Positions 44,461 to 53,480 of a DNA stretch of 64,000 bases are shown here, piece after piece. The position numbers were made by a program, and so were the translations under genes. How positions within the stretch are numbered: position 1 is the stretch's first letter; the number at the start of each line of letters is the position of its first letter. The notes under the pieces are model-generated. The model was given only the letters and a program-made list of their open reading frames with translations. It was not told where the DNA came from and searched no databases. Origin of the DNA: an uncultured Alkalilimnicola sp. (GTDB lineage Bacteria > Pseudomonadota > Gammaproteobacteria > Nitrococcales > AK92); assembly GCA_937951875.1 (NCBI GenBank), contig CALGAN010000056.1, positions 1 to 64,000 on the forward strand, written 5' to 3'.

Positions 44461-45637
44461 GGTAGCGTTCGGCGATGAGTTGCACGAGGTCGACCGCCAG
44501 CTGCTGCTTGTCCTTCGGCCCCAGGCTGACGTGCCCCCCCTCCCAGAACACCTCCAGGGCGTTGTCGTCGGCGTCGAAGCCGGCGCCGCCGCCCACCCAG
44601 TTGGCAGCAACCATGTCCAGCCGCTTGCGCCGGCGCTTGTCCTCGGCGTAGGCGGCCAGATCGTGGGTTTCGGCGGCGAAGCCGACCGTGAATGGCGGCT
44701 GCGGCAGCGCCGCCACGGTCTGCAGGATGTCGGTGGTGCGCTCCAGGGCGAGCGAGAGGTTCTCGTCCTTTTTCTTGATCTTGACGTCCGCGACCTGCGC
44801 CGGCCGGTAGTCGGCGACCGCCGCCGCGGCCACGAACACGTCGGCCTCGGCGACCCGCGCCATCACCGCCTCCAGCATCTGCGCGGCGGTCTCGACATCG
44901 ATGCGCTCCACCCCGACGGGGGTCGGCTGCGCCGACGGACCGGCCACCAGGATCACCCGCGCGCCGGCGCGCTGCGCCGCGGCGGCCACCGCGAAGCCCA
45001 TCTTGCCGGAGCTGCGGTTGGTGATGTAGCGCACCGGATCGATCGGCTCGCGGGTCGGCCCGGCGGTGATCAGCACGGTGCGCCCGCGCAGCGGCCCCGC
45101 CGGCGGCTCGGCCAGCGCGGCGACGATCTGCAGCGGCTCGAGCATCCGCCCCTCGCCCACCTCGCCGCAAGCCTGCTCGCCCGAGGCCGGCCCCAGCAGG
45201 CGCACGCCGCGCTGCTCGAGCAGCCGGCAGTTGGCCTGGGTGGCGGCATTGCGCCACATGATCCGGTTCATGGCCGGCGCCAGCACCAGCGGGGCCTCGG
45301 TAGCCAGGCACAGCGTGGTGAGCAGGTCGTCGGCGAAGCCGTGCGCCAGCCGGGCGATGAGATCGGCGCTGGCCGGCGCGATCAGCACCAGATCGGCCCA
45401 GCGCGCCAGCTCGATATGGCCCATGGCCGCCTCGGCCTGCGGGTCGAGCAGGTCGAGATGCACCGGATTGCCCGACAGGGCCTGGAAGGTCAGCGGACCG
45501 ACGAAATTCGTGGCCGCCTTGGTCATCACCACCCGCACTTCGGCGCCGGCCTCACGCAGGCGGCGCACCAGGTCGGCGCTTTTGTAGGCGGCGATTCCGC
45601 CGCTTACCCCCAAAACAATCTTGCGTTGCGAAAGCAC
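44441..45637 (-). CDS. coaBC: bifunctional phosphopantothenoylcysteine decarboxylase/synthetase
   Basis: A 398-aa coenzyme A biosynthesis enzyme. The CoaC half has KIVLGVSGGIAAYK, the His-bearing MGHIELARWADLVLIAPASADLIAR, PAMNRIMW and the reactive Cys in EQACGEVGEGRM. The CoaB half has ITAGPTREPIDPVRYITNRSSGKMG and KIKKKDENLSL. No ATG is near the expected start. I propose the GTG at 45637, four codons before the KIVLG strand as in relatives; the frame also opens at a TTG at 45703. Neither has a clear ribosome site. It is divergent from radC. Confidence 0.9.
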   Translation of the reverse strand: MLSQRKIVLGVSGGIAAYKSADLVRRLREAGAEVRVVMTKAATNFVGPLTFQALSGNPVHLDLLDPQAEAAMGHIELARWADLVLIAPASADLIARLAHGFADDLLTTLCLATEAPLVLAPAMNRIMWRNAATQANCRLLEQRGVRLLGPASGEQACGEVGEGRMLEPLQIVAALAEPPAGPLRGRTVLITAGPTREPIDPVRYITNRSSGKMGFAVAAAAQRAGARVILVAGPSAQPTPVGVERIDVETAAQMLEAVMARVAEADVFVAAAAVADYRPAQVADVKIKKKDENLSLALERTTDILQTVAALPQPPFTVGFAAETHDLAAYAEDKRRRKRLDMVAANWVGGGAGFDADDNALEVFWEGGHVSLGPKDKQQLAVDLVQLIAERYHAKNPA

Positions 45638-45765
45638 TGCCGTTCTGCCGATGCCGCTGAACTGGCGACAGGTTAACCGAAAGCCCCGGTGCGGCAAAGG
45701 CAAGCGGTTGGGCGCTGTGCTACATACACCCTTCCGGAAACATAACGAGACCAGGAGGTCAAACC

Positions 45766-46440
45766 GTGGCTATCACCGATTGGCCCTTGGCCGAGCGGCC
45801 ACGCGAGAAGCTGCTGCGGCTCGGGCCGCAAAGTCTCTCCGACGCCGAGCTGCTCGCCATTTTCCTGCGCACCGGCGTACCGGGCATGACCGCGGTCGAT
45901 CTGGCGCGGCAGCTGCTGAGCGCCTTCGGCGGCCTGCGCGGGCTGCTGGAGGCCGATCTGAACCAGTTTCAGCGCCACGCTGGGCTCGGCCCGGCCAAGT
46001 TCGCGCAGCTGCAGGCGGTGCTGGAGATGGCGCGCCGCCATCTATGGGAGCGTCTGCAGCGCGGCGAGGCGCTGTCCAACCCGGCCGACACGCGGCAATT
46101 CCTGCTGGCGCGGCTGCGCCACCATCCGCACGAGGTGTTCGCCTGCCTGCTGCTGGACAACCGCCACCGCGTGATCGCGTTCGAGGAGCTGTTTCGCGGC
46201 ACCATCGACGCCGCCAGCGTCTACCCGCGCGAGGTGGTGAAGCTGGCGCTGGCGCGCAACGCCGCCGCGGTGATCCTCGCCCACAACCACCCTTCCGGCG
46301 TGGCCGAGCCCAGCCGCGCCGACGAGCTGCTCACCCACCGCCTGCGCGATGCGCTGGCGCTGGTGGACATCCGGCTGCTGGACCATTTCGTGATCGGCGA
46401 CGGCGAGGCGGTGTCTTTCGCGGAGCGGGGCTTGATCTGA
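45766..46440 (+). CDS. radC: RadC-like JAB-domain protein
   Basis: A 224-aa protein. The N-terminal part has the family start WPLAERPREKLLRLG and a helix-hairpin-helix-like region; the C-terminal MPN/JAB domain shows the zinc motif VILAHNHPSGVAEPSRADELLT and DHFVIGDG. The historical link to recombination repair is disputed and the substrate is unknown. The start is a GTG with a strong AGGAGG seven bases upstream. Confidence 0.92.
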   Translation: MAITDWPLAERPREKLLRLGPQSLSDAELLAIFLRTGVPGMTAVDLARQLLSAFGGLRGLLEADLNQFQRHAGLGPAKFAQLQAVLEMARRHLWERLQRGEALSNPADTRQFLLARLRHHPHEVFACLLLDNRHRVIAFEELFRGTIDAASVYPREVVKLALARNAAAVILAHNHPSGVAEPSRADELLTHRLRDALALVDIRLLDHFVIGDGEAVSFAERGLI

Positions 46441-46520
46441 GCGCGGCGAGCGCCCAGGCTGGGCCTGTCGCCAGCGCGCGGCCCCGTCGTCGAGGCGGGT
46501 GGGGAGCGCGCGCATCGAAT

Positions 46521-46544
46521 CCGGCCCGTCAAGCGGCGGGCCGG
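46521..46544. repeat. 8-bp inverted repeat in a leader
   Basis: Arms 46521-46528 and 46537-46544 are perfect complements with an eight-base loop. The hairpin ends 17 bases before the ATG of the following small gene and just upstream of its GGGGAG ribosome site, so it could affect translation. Confidence 0.4.
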
Positions 46545-46561
46545 CAACCAGGGGAGAAACC

Positions 46562-46804
46562 ATGATCCGCACCATCGCCGACGACAGCGGCCGCCAGTGG
46601 GACATCACCGTGGGGCGCGAGTCCTACGGTATGCAGATGCTGCTGTTCTTCCCCAAGGACGGCGGCGGCGTGCGCAAGGCGATGATGACCTCCATCACCC
46701 GCCTGGACGCCGACCGCGAGCTGGCGGAGCTGGACGAGGCGACGCTGCGCGAACGCCTGGCCCAGTCGGTGCCTTGGGAATCGCCGACACCATTCGGCGG
46801 CTGA
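46562..46804 (+). CDS. hypothetical 80-aa protein
   Basis: A small protein with no family I recognise. It starts MIRTIADDSGRQWDITVGRES, contains a basic-hydrophobic stretch MLLFFPKDGGGVRKAMMTS, and ends in an acidic helix (LDADRELAELDEATLRERLAQS). There is no signal peptide or membrane segment. GGGGAGAAACC before the ATG is a good ribosome site, and codon usage resembles its neighbours. It lies between radC and the convergent rpoH. Confidence 0.7.
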   Translation: MIRTIADDSGRQWDITVGRESYGMQMLLFFPKDGGGVRKAMMTSITRLDADRELAELDEATLRERLAQSVPWESPTPFGG

Positions 46805-46856
46805 CTGCGCCGGCCCAGCGGCGGCCGGCGGGCCGCTTGCGGCATGGGCGTTCTTG

Positions 46857-47729
46857 CTACGCCTGCATCGCCGCCTGCAGCTTCTTCATAGCGTTCTTCT
46901 CGAGCTGACGGATGCGCTCGGCCGAGACGTGGTAGTCGTCCGCCAGCTCCTGCAGCGAGGATTTCTGCTCACCCAGCCAGCGGCGGGTGACGATGTCGCG
47001 CGAGCGCTCGTCCAGAGTCTGCAGGGCCTGATGCAGGGCCTGGGACTGCTGGCTGCGCCAGTCGTCGTCCTCGATCTGCTCGGCCGGGTCCATGCCGTCG
47101 CTTTCCAAATAGGCGGCCGGCGCGCGGATCAGGCTGTCCTCGTCTTCCTCGTCGGGCCGGGCCTCGAAGCCAATGTCCTGCCCCGACAACCGCGACTCCA
47201 TCTCCAGCACGGTCTCCGGCTTGACCCGCAGATCCTCGGCCACCGCCTTCACTTCTTCGTAGCTGAGCCAGCCCAACCGCTTCTTACGGCCGCGCAGATT
47301 GAAGAAGAGCTTGCGTTGGGCCTTAGTCGTCGCCACTTTCACTATGCGCCAGTTGCGCAGGATGAATTCGTGGATCTCGGCGCGGATCCAGTGCACGGCG
47401 AAGGAGACCAGCCGGACCTTCACGTCCGGATCGAAGCGTTTCACGGCCTTCATCAGGCCGATGTTGCCTTCCTGGATCAGATCCGCCAGCGGCAAGCCGT
47501 ATCCGGTGTACGAGCGAGCGATATGAACGACGAAGCGCAGATGCGACATGACCAGCTGGCGCGCGGCCTGCAGATCCTGGTCCCGGCGGTAACGCACGGC
47601 CAGCTCGTACTCCTCCTCCGCGCTGAGCATGGGAACGCGGTTGACCGCGTGGATGTAGGCCTCCTCGCTACCGACGTGCAACGGCAGGCGAGCGGTCTGT
47701 GCGGTGATGACGACGGTACTGCTTTCCAT
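46857..47729 (-). CDS. rpoH: RNA polymerase heat-shock sigma factor RpoH (sigma-32)
   Basis: A 290-aa sigma factor. Region 2 reads MSHLRFVVHIARSYTGYGLPLADLIQEGNIGLMKAVKRFDP...VRLVSFAVHWIRAEI; the RpoH-specific box is QRKLFFNLR (about 137-145); region 4 has SLQELADDYHVSAERIRQLEKNAMKKL. It directs heat-shock transcription. It lies downstream of ftsY-ftsE-ftsX as in E. coli but with a 264-base gap and its own promoter-like sequence. As in other RpoH genes, the early coding mRNA could be a thermosensor, which cannot be judged by eye. Confidence 0.96.
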   Translation of the reverse strand: MESSTVVITAQTARLPLHVGSEEAYIHAVNRVPMLSAEEEYELAVRYRRDQDLQAARQLVMSHLRFVVHIARSYTGYGLPLADLIQEGNIGLMKAVKRFDPDVKVRLVSFAVHWIRAEIHEFILRNWRIVKVATTKAQRKLFFNLRGRKKRLGWLSYEEVKAVAEDLRVKPETVLEMESRLSGQDIGFEARPDEEDEDSLIRAPAAYLESDGMDPAEQIEDDDWRSQQSQALHQALQTLDERSRDIVTRRWLGEQKSSLQELADDYHVSAERIRQLEKNAMKKLQAAMQA

Positions 47730-47860
47730 TTCGCACCCTTCCCTTGGTTTTGGCTCTCCGCGGGTATGTCGCTACCCGGTTCGCCAGCCGCGTCCTGCGG
47801 TCTTGACGACTCCTCACTCTGGCGGTGAGACGGAGCGAATGACTCGTTCCCTTGAGTCGA

Positions 47861-47889
47861 AGCATAGCCAGCCAGGGCGGCGCGCTGAA
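47861..47889 (-). promoter_or_regulatory. candidate rpoH promoter
   Basis: On the minus strand TTCAGC (47889-47884) and TATGCT (47866-47861) are 17 bases apart. A TG two bases before the -10 gives an extended -10. The -35 is weak. The leader to the ATG would be about 125 bases. Confidence 0.3.
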
Positions 47890-47993
47890 TCGGGGAATCC
47901 CCCGTTTTTGCCCTGGGTCCAGCCCTAGGCAGGCGGGCTGGACTATTTAATGAAAAGCTGAAACTCCTGGCCGGATGAGGGGCGCGCGCCGGT

Positions 47994-48926
47994 TCAGCGC
48001 GGTTCTATCGAGGCGAGATGACGGCCCACCGCCAGCCAGGCGCCGAGCAGGCCGAGCGCGGCGCCGGTCAGCAGCAGCTTGCCCAGACCGTCGAAGCCCA
48101 AGCCGCCGAGGCTGTAGCCGCTGCCGTATAGCGCCGCCAGCTCCCGCGCCGGCCCGGCCAGCAGCAGGCGGGCCGCCTCCACCAGCACGGCGGCCAGCAG
48201 CGCGCCGGCCACGCCGTACCACAGCCCCTCGTAGAGGAAGGGCCGGCGGATGAAGGCGTCGGTGCCGCCGATGAGCTTGATCAGCACGATTTCCTCACGC
48301 CGGTTGAGGAAGTCCAGACGGATGGTGTTGCCGACCACCAGGATCACCGCCACCGCCAGCAGCCCGGTCACCACCCAGATGCCGCGCCGCAACAGCTTGA
48401 GGAAGGCGTGCAGCCGCTGCACCCAGGCGCTGTCGAGCTGCACCAGCGCCACCTGCGGCAGCGCCCGCAACCGCGCCGCCAGACTCTCCAGCCGCTCGGG
48501 GTCGAGCTCCGCTCGCGGCTCGATCACGATCACCGGCGGCAGCGGATTGTCATCGAGCAGCTCCAGCACGTCGTCGAAGCCCGAGGCGCGGCGGAACTCC
48601 GCGAGCGCTTCCTCGGGGGCGATCACCCGCGTCGACCGGATCTGCGGATCGGCCGCCAGCTCGCGCGCCAGCGCCCGGTAGCGCTCGGCGGCGACCTCCT
48701 TGCGCACGAACAGCGACAGCCGCGGACCGCTGTCCCAGTCGCCCGCGAGATTGCCGACATTGGCCAGCAGCAGCAGGAAGCCGGTGGGCAGCGCCAGGGA
48801 GATGCCGATCACGCCGGCGGTCAGCAGGCTCGGCAGTGGCGCCCGGTACAGGCGGCCGAGCGCGCCGACCAACGCCCGCGCGTGCGCCGCGAGGAAACCG
48901 GCCAGGCGCTTGCGCCACGCCGCCAT
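47994..48926 (-). CDS. ftsX: cell division protein FtsX
   Basis: A 310-aa permease-like protein with four membrane segments (one near the N-terminus, three in the C-terminal third) and a periplasmic domain (about 50-190) containing SLFVRKEVAAERYRALA and VIAPEEALAEF. With FtsE it controls peptidoglycan hydrolases at the septum. Its ATG overlaps the ftsE stop by one base (TGATG). RREEIVLIKLIGGTDAFIRRPFLYEG is the conserved cytoplasmic loop. Confidence 0.94.
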   Translation of the reverse strand: MAAWRKRLAGFLAAHARALVGALGRLYRAPLPSLLTAGVIGISLALPTGFLLLLANVGNLAGDWDSGPRLSLFVRKEVAAERYRALARELAADPQIRSTRVIAPEEALAEFRRASGFDDVLELLDDNPLPPVIVIEPRAELDPERLESLAARLRALPQVALVQLDSAWVQRLHAFLKLLRRGIWVVTGLLAVAVILVVGNTIRLDFLNRREEIVLIKLIGGTDAFIRRPFLYEGLWYGVAGALLAAVLVEAARLLLAGPARELAALYGSGYSLGGLGFDGLGKLLLTGAALGLLGAWLAVGRHLASIEPR

Positions 48927-49600
48927 CAGCCGGCTCTCCCCGGCCAGTCGTCGATCAGCCGGCCCTGCTCCAGGGTCAGCACCCGGTGGCCGAGGCGGCG
49001 GATCAAGCCCAGATCGTGGCTGGCGATGATCACCGTCACGCCGACCCGGTTGAAGTCCTGGAACAGACGCATGATCTCCTCGGACAGCTTCGGATCGAGG
49101 TTGCCGGTGGGCTCGTCGGCGATCAGGATCGGCGGCCGGCTGACCACGGCGCGGGCGATGCCGACCCGCTGCTGCTCGCCGCCGGACAGCGTCTCCGGAT
49201 AGGCCTGCTCCTTGCCGAGCAACCCCACCTTGTCCAGCGCCGCCCGCACCCGGCGCTGGATCTCGGCGTGCGGCATGCCGTCGATCACCAGCGGCAGGGC
49301 CACATTGTCGAACACGGTGCGGTCGTACAGCAGCCGCGAGTCCTGGAAGATCATGCCGATGCGCCGGCGCAGCTGCGGGATGCGGCGGCGGCCGAAGCGC
49401 GCCAGGTTGGCCTTGGCCACCAGCACCTGGCCGCTGGTCGGTCGCTCCAGCAGCGGAATGAGCCGCAGCAGCGTGCTCTTGCCGGCGCCGGAGTGGCCGG
49501 TGACGAACACCATCTCGCCCTGACCGATGGTCAAGGTGACGCCGCGCAGCGCCTCGTAGCCGTTGGGGTAGCGCTTGCTGACGTTCTCGAAGCGGATCAT
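48926..49600 (-). CDS. ftsE: cell division ATP-binding protein FtsE
   Basis: A 224-aa ABC ATPase starting MIRFENVSKRYPNG. Walker A is GHSGAGKST, the Q-loop MIFQDSRLL, the signature LSGGEQQRV, Walker B ILIADEPTGNLDP, and the switch His SHD. It drives FtsX conformational change in division. The ATG at 49600 gives the standard length. ftsY ends ten bases upstream. Confidence 0.95.
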   Translation of the reverse strand: MIRFENVSKRYPNGYEALRGVTLTIGQGEMVFVTGHSGAGKSTLLRLIPLLERPTSGQVLVAKANLARFGRRRIPQLRRRIGMIFQDSRLLYDRTVFDNVALPLVIDGMPHAEIQRRVRAALDKVGLLGKEQAYPETLSGGEQQRVGIARAVVSRPPILIADEPTGNLDPKLSEEIMRLFQDFNRVGVTVIIASHDLGLIRRLGHRVLTLEQGRLIDDWPGRAG

Positions 49601-49610
49601 ACCCGGCGGG

Positions 49611-50732
49611 TCAGCTGTCGGACTGAGGCTGATCCAGCAGCGCGGCGACGAACTCCTCGGCGTTGAACGGACGCAGATCCTCCACCCCTTCGCCGACACC
49701 GACGAAGCGGATCGGCAACTGCAGGGCCTGAGCGATGGCGAAGATGATGCCGCCCTTGGCGGTGCCGTCCAGCTTGGTCAGCACCACGCCGTTCAGCTCG
49801 ATCGCCTCGTGGAACTTCCTGGCCTGGTTGAGGGCGTTCTGCCCGGTGCTGGCGTCCAGCACCAGCAGCGTCTCGTGCGGCGCGGTCGGATCCAGCTTGG
49901 CCAGCACCCGCTTGACCTTCTTGAGCTCCTCCATGAGGTTGGACTGGGTATGCAACCGCCCGGCGGTGTCGGCGATCAGCACGTCCACGCCGCGCGCCTT
50001 GGCCGCCTGCAGCGCATCGAAGATCACCGAGGCCGAGTCGGCCCCCGTGTGCTGCGCCACCACCGGCACCCGGCAGCGCTCGCCCCAGGCCTGCAGCTGC
50101 TCGACCGCGGCGGCGCGGAAGGTGTCGCCGGCGGCCAGCATCACCGACTTGCCCTGCGCGCGGAAGCGGTGCGCCAGCTTGCCGATGGTGGTGGTCTTGC
50201 CGGCGCCGTTGACGCCGACCACCAGCACCACGAACGGTCTGTGCGCCGAGTCGATCTCCAGCGGCTTGCTCACCGGCCGCAGGATGCCGGCCATGTTGTC
50301 GCGCAGCGCCTCGAACAGCGCCTGCACGTCCTTGAGCTGCTTGCGCCCGAGCCGCTCGGTGACGCCGGCGAGGATGCGCCCGGTGGCCTCGACACCGACG
50401 TCGGCCATCAGCAGGCGCGTCTCCAGCTCCTCCAGCAGCTCGTCGTCGATCTGCTTCTTGCCCAGGAACAGGCTGGCCAGCCCCTCGGTCATGCCGCCGC
50501 GGGTGCGGCTCAGGCCTTCCTTGAGGCGGGCGAACCAGCCCTTCTTGGCCGGCTCGGCGGGCGCCGGTTCGGCCTCCGGCACCACCGGCACCGGCCGTTC
50601 GACGACCGGTTCGGGCTGCGGCGCCGCCGCGGCCGGCGGCGCGACCGGCTCGGCGCCCGACGCCGGCGTCTGCTGCGGCTCGGCCGGCTTGGCGTCCTTG
50701 GCGGACTTACCCTTCTTGAAGAAACCCCACAT
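49611..50732 (-). CDS. ftsY: signal recognition particle receptor FtsY
   Basis: A 373-aa SRP receptor GTPase that delivers membrane proteins to the translocon. The N-terminal A domain (about 1-75) is rich in Lys, Pro, Ala and Glu. The NG domain has GVNGAGKTTTIGKLA (G1), DTFRAAAVEQLQ, DTAGRLHTQSNLMEEL, TKLDGTAKGG and the C-terminal FVGVGEGVEDLRPF. It is first in ftsY-ftsE-ftsX on the minus strand and divergent from the M16 peptidase operon. Confidence 0.96.
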   Translation of the reverse strand: MWGFFKKGKSAKDAKPAEPQQTPASGAEPVAPPAAAAPQPEPVVERPVPVVPEAEPAPAEPAKKGWFARLKEGLSRTRGGMTEGLASLFLGKKQIDDELLEELETRLLMADVGVEATGRILAGVTERLGRKQLKDVQALFEALRDNMAGILRPVSKPLEIDSAHRPFVVLVVGVNGAGKTTTIGKLAHRFRAQGKSVMLAAGDTFRAAAVEQLQAWGERCRVPVVAQHTGADSASVIFDALQAAKARGVDVLIADTAGRLHTQSNLMEELKKVKRVLAKLDPTAPHETLLVLDASTGQNALNQARKFHEAIELNGVVLTKLDGTAKGGIIFAIAQALQLPIRFVGVGEGVEDLRPFNAEEFVAALLDQPQSDS

Positions 50733-50817
50733 GGGTCGACACAGTCCTTATGGATGCTCGAAAACTGTGGGCTATCCTATCACTCCTTTCCGTGGCCCGG
50801 CGCCAGACGAGGAATTC

Positions 50818-52164
50818 ATGCAACGGCTCCGATTCACCGTTCTCGTTTTGCTTTTGTCGGCCGCCTGCGCCGTCGGCGCGATGCCGGCGACGGACATCCA
50901 CGAGTACACGCTCGACAACGGCCTGAAACTGGTGGTGCGGCCCGATCGGCGCGCGCCGGTGGTGGTGTCGCAGATCTGGTACAAGGTCGGCTCCAGCTAC
51001 GAGCCGGCCGGGCTCACCGGCGTGTCGCACGTGCTCGAGCACATGATGTTCAAGGGCACGCCGCGCTACCCGGTCGGCGAGTTCTCGCGGCTGATCGCGC
51101 TCAACGGCGGCCGCGAGAACGCCTTCACCTCGCGCGACTACACCGCCTACTACCAGCAGCTGGCGGCCGACCGCCTGGCGCTGTCGTTCGAGCTGGAAGC
51201 CGACCGCATGCGCAACCTGCGCATCCAGGAGAGCGAGTTCACCAAGGAAATCCAGGTGGTGATGGAGGAGCGCCGGCTGCGCACCGAGGACGATCCGATC
51301 AGCCTGGCGCTGGAGCGCTTCAACACCGTCGTCTACCCGCTCAGCCCCTATCGCAATCCGGTGATCGGCTGGATGGGCGACCTGCAGGCGCTCACCGTCC
51401 AGGATCTGGAGCGCTGGTATCAGCAGTGGTACGCGCCCAACAACGCCATCCTGGTGGTGGCCGGCGACGTCGATCCGCAGGCGGTGAAGCGCCTGGCGGA
51501 GCAGCATTTCGGGCCGGTTCCGCGCCGCGCCGTGCCGCAGCCGAGGCCGCCGATCGAGCTGCACAATCCGGGGCCGCGCCGCTTGACCCAGCGGCTGCCG
51601 GCGCAGCTGCCCTATCTGACGGTGTCCTACAACGTGCCCTCGCTGGCCACCGCCACCGACCCGGCCGACGCCTATGCGCTGGACGTGCTGGCCGGCGTGC
51701 TCGACGGCGGCGAGAGCGCGCGCTTCGCCCGCGAGCTGGTGCGCGGCCGGGAGCTGGCGGCGGGCCTGAGCGCCGGCTACTCGATGACCACCCGGCTGGA
51801 TTCGCAGTTCGCGGTGGCCGGCTATCCGGCGCCGGGCAAGACCCTGGACGAGCTGGAGGCGGCGGTGCTGGAGCAGATCGAGCGGCTGCGCCGCGAGCCG
51901 GTGGGCACCGAGGAGCTGGAGCGGGTCAAGAATCAGCTGATCGCCGATCATCTCTACCAGCTCGATTCGATCTTCTACCAGGCCATGCAGATCGGGGTGC
52001 TGGAGACCACCGGCATCGGCTGGCGCGCGCTGCAGGAGTACGAGCGCAACATCCGCGCCGTCAGCGCCGAGCGGCTGCAGGCGGTGGCCGCCAAGTACCT
52101 GACCGAGGCACGGCGCGCCGTCCTGCACCTCGTCCCCGACAACGGCCAGAAAGGACAAGACTGA
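50818..52164 (+). CDS. M16 family zinc peptidase, catalytic subunit
   Basis: A 448-aa protein with a signal peptide (to about residue 22). The inverted zinc motif HVLEH (71-75) and downstream Glu residues in EIQVVMEERRLR are intact, so this is an active pitrilysin-type metallopeptidase, probably periplasmic. The ATG at 50818 has GAGGAA upstream; the frame runs open far upstream antisense to ftsY. A TATCCT -10-like hexamer is at 50773-50778. It overlaps the second M16 gene by one base (TGATG), suggesting a heterodimer made in equal amounts. Confidence 0.92.
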   Translation: MQRLRFTVLVLLLSAACAVGAMPATDIHEYTLDNGLKLVVRPDRRAPVVVSQIWYKVGSSYEPAGLTGVSHVLEHMMFKGTPRYPVGEFSRLIALNGGRENAFTSRDYTAYYQQLAADRLALSFELEADRMRNLRIQESEFTKEIQVVMEERRLRTEDDPISLALERFNTVVYPLSPYRNPVIGWMGDLQALTVQDLERWYQQWYAPNNAILVVAGDVDPQAVKRLAEQHFGPVPRRAVPQPRPPIELHNPGPRRLTQRLPAQLPYLTVSYNVPSLATATDPADAYALDVLAGVLDGGESARFARELVRGRELAAGLSAGYSMTTRLDSQFAVAGYPAPGKTLDELEAAVLEQIERLRREPVGTEELERVKNQLIADHLYQLDSIFYQAMQIGVLETTGIGWRALQEYERNIRAVSAERLQAVAAKYLTEARRAVLHLVPDNGQKGQD

Positions 52165-53480
52165 TGCGACGCATGCGGACTTCCCTCCTTGGCCTGCTCC
52201 TGCTGCTGCCGGCGCTGGCCCAGGCCATCCCGCCGATCCAGCACTGGGTGCAGGAGGACGGCGCCCGGGTTTACTTCGTCGCCACCGACGCCCTGCCGAT
52301 CGTCGACGTGCGGCTGACCTTCGACGCCGCCGCCGCCCGCGACGGCAAGCTGCCCGGCCTGGCGCGGCTCACCAATGGCCTGCTCGACCAGGGCAACGGC
52401 GGGCTGAGCGCCGACGAGGTGGCGGCGCGCTTCGAGCAGGTCGGCGCGCGTCTGTCGGGCGGCAGCGAGCGCGACATGGCCTGGCTGCAGCTGCGCAGCC
52501 TCAGCGAGCCGAAGGCGCTGAACGCCGCCATCGACACGCTGGCGCTAGTGCTGGGCAAGCCGGAGTTTCCGGCGGCGGCGGTGGAGCGCCAGCGCCGGCA
52601 GATGCTGGTCGCCCTGCAGGCGGTGAAGCAATCGCCGGACAAGCTCGGCGAGCGCGCTTTCTACCAGGCCATCTACGGCGACCACCCGTACGCCACGCCG
52701 CCGAGCGGCACCGAGGACAGCGTCAAGGCCATCCGCCGCGACGACGTGGTGGCGTTCTACCGGCGCCACTACACGGCACCGAACGCCGTGGTGGCGCTGA
52801 CCGGGGATCTCAGCCGCGAGCAGGCCGCCGCCATCGCCCGCACGCTCACCGCCGGGCTGCCGCGCGGCGAGGCGCCGCCGCCGCTGCCGCCGGTGCCCAA
52901 GCCGACCCAGGGCGCGCAGCACCGGGTGCCGTTCGCGTCCAGCCAAACCCACGTGTACATCGGCGCGCCGGCCATCGACCGCGCCAGCCCGGACTACTTC
53001 GCCTTCGCGGTCGGCAACCACGTGCTCGGCGGCGGCGGCCTGGTGTCGTTGCTGAACCAGGCCATGCGCGAGCAGCGCGGCCTGTCCTACAGCAGCGCCA
53101 GCTACTTCGTGCCCTCGGCGCGGCCGGGTCCGTTCATCATTTCCACCCAGGTCCGCAACGAGCGGGTGGACGAGGCGCTGGAGGTGATCCGGCAGCTGTT
53201 CCGGCAGCTGCGCAGCGAGGGTCCGAGCAAGGAGCAGCTGGACGCCGCCAAGCGCAACATCACCGGCAGCTTCCCGCTGAGCCTGGACAGCAACAGCGAC
53301 ATCGTCGCCCAGCTGTCGGCGATCGGCTTCTACCGGCTGCCGCTCGACTACCTCGACAACTACGTCCGCCGCGTCGAGCAGGTCAGCGCCGAGGACATCC
53401 GCAAGGCCTTCCAGACGCACCTCGATCCCGACACCATGACCACCGTCCTGGTCGGTCCGGCCCCCGAGCAACAACCGTGA
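52164..53480 (+). CDS. M16 family peptidase-like partner without zinc motif
   Basis: A 438-aa protein with a signal peptide (ending ...ALAQA) and the M16 two-domain fold, for example HVLGGGGLVSLLNQAMREQRGLSYS in the C-terminal half. At the place of HxxEH it reads ARLTNGLLDQG, so zinc binding is lost. Such inactive subunits pair with an active M16 protein, here the gene directly upstream. The last codons overlap the rsmD GTG start by four bases (GTGA), so three genes are coupled. Confidence 0.92.
   Translation: MRRMRTSLLGLLLLLPALAQAIPPIQHWVQEDGARVYFVATDALPIVDVRLTFDAAAARDGKLPGLARLTNGLLDQGNGGLSADEVAARFEQVGARLSGGSERDMAWLQLRSLSEPKALNAAIDTLALVLGKPEFPAAAVERQRRQMLVALQAVKQSPDKLGERAFYQAIYGDHPYATPPSGTEDSVKAIRRDDVVAFYRRHYTAPNAVVALTGDLSREQAAAIARTLTAGLPRGEAPPPLPPVPKPTQGAQHRVPFASSQTHVYIGAPAIDRASPDYFAFAVGNHVLGGGGLVSLLNQAMREQRGLSYSSASYFVPSARPGPFIISTQVRNERVDEALEVIRQLFRQLRSEGPSKEQLDAAKRNITGSFPLSLDSNSDIVAQLSAIGFYRLPLDYLDNYVRRVEQVSAEDIRKAFQTHLDPDTMTTVLVGPAPEQQP

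Noticed and set aside
41470..44478. 1002-codon open frame on the plus strand
   Set aside because: Antisense to algC and dut, which have complete catalytic motifs; the frame is low complexity and crosses two real genes.
47887..47906. GGGG-AATC-CCCC stem followed by GTTTTTG on the plus strand
   Set aside because: No plus-strand gene ends there, and the stem is only five base pairs; not called a terminator.
49735..50817. N-terminal extension of the first M16 peptidase frame
   Set aside because: It is antisense to ftsY; the signal peptide and ribosome site place the start at 50818.
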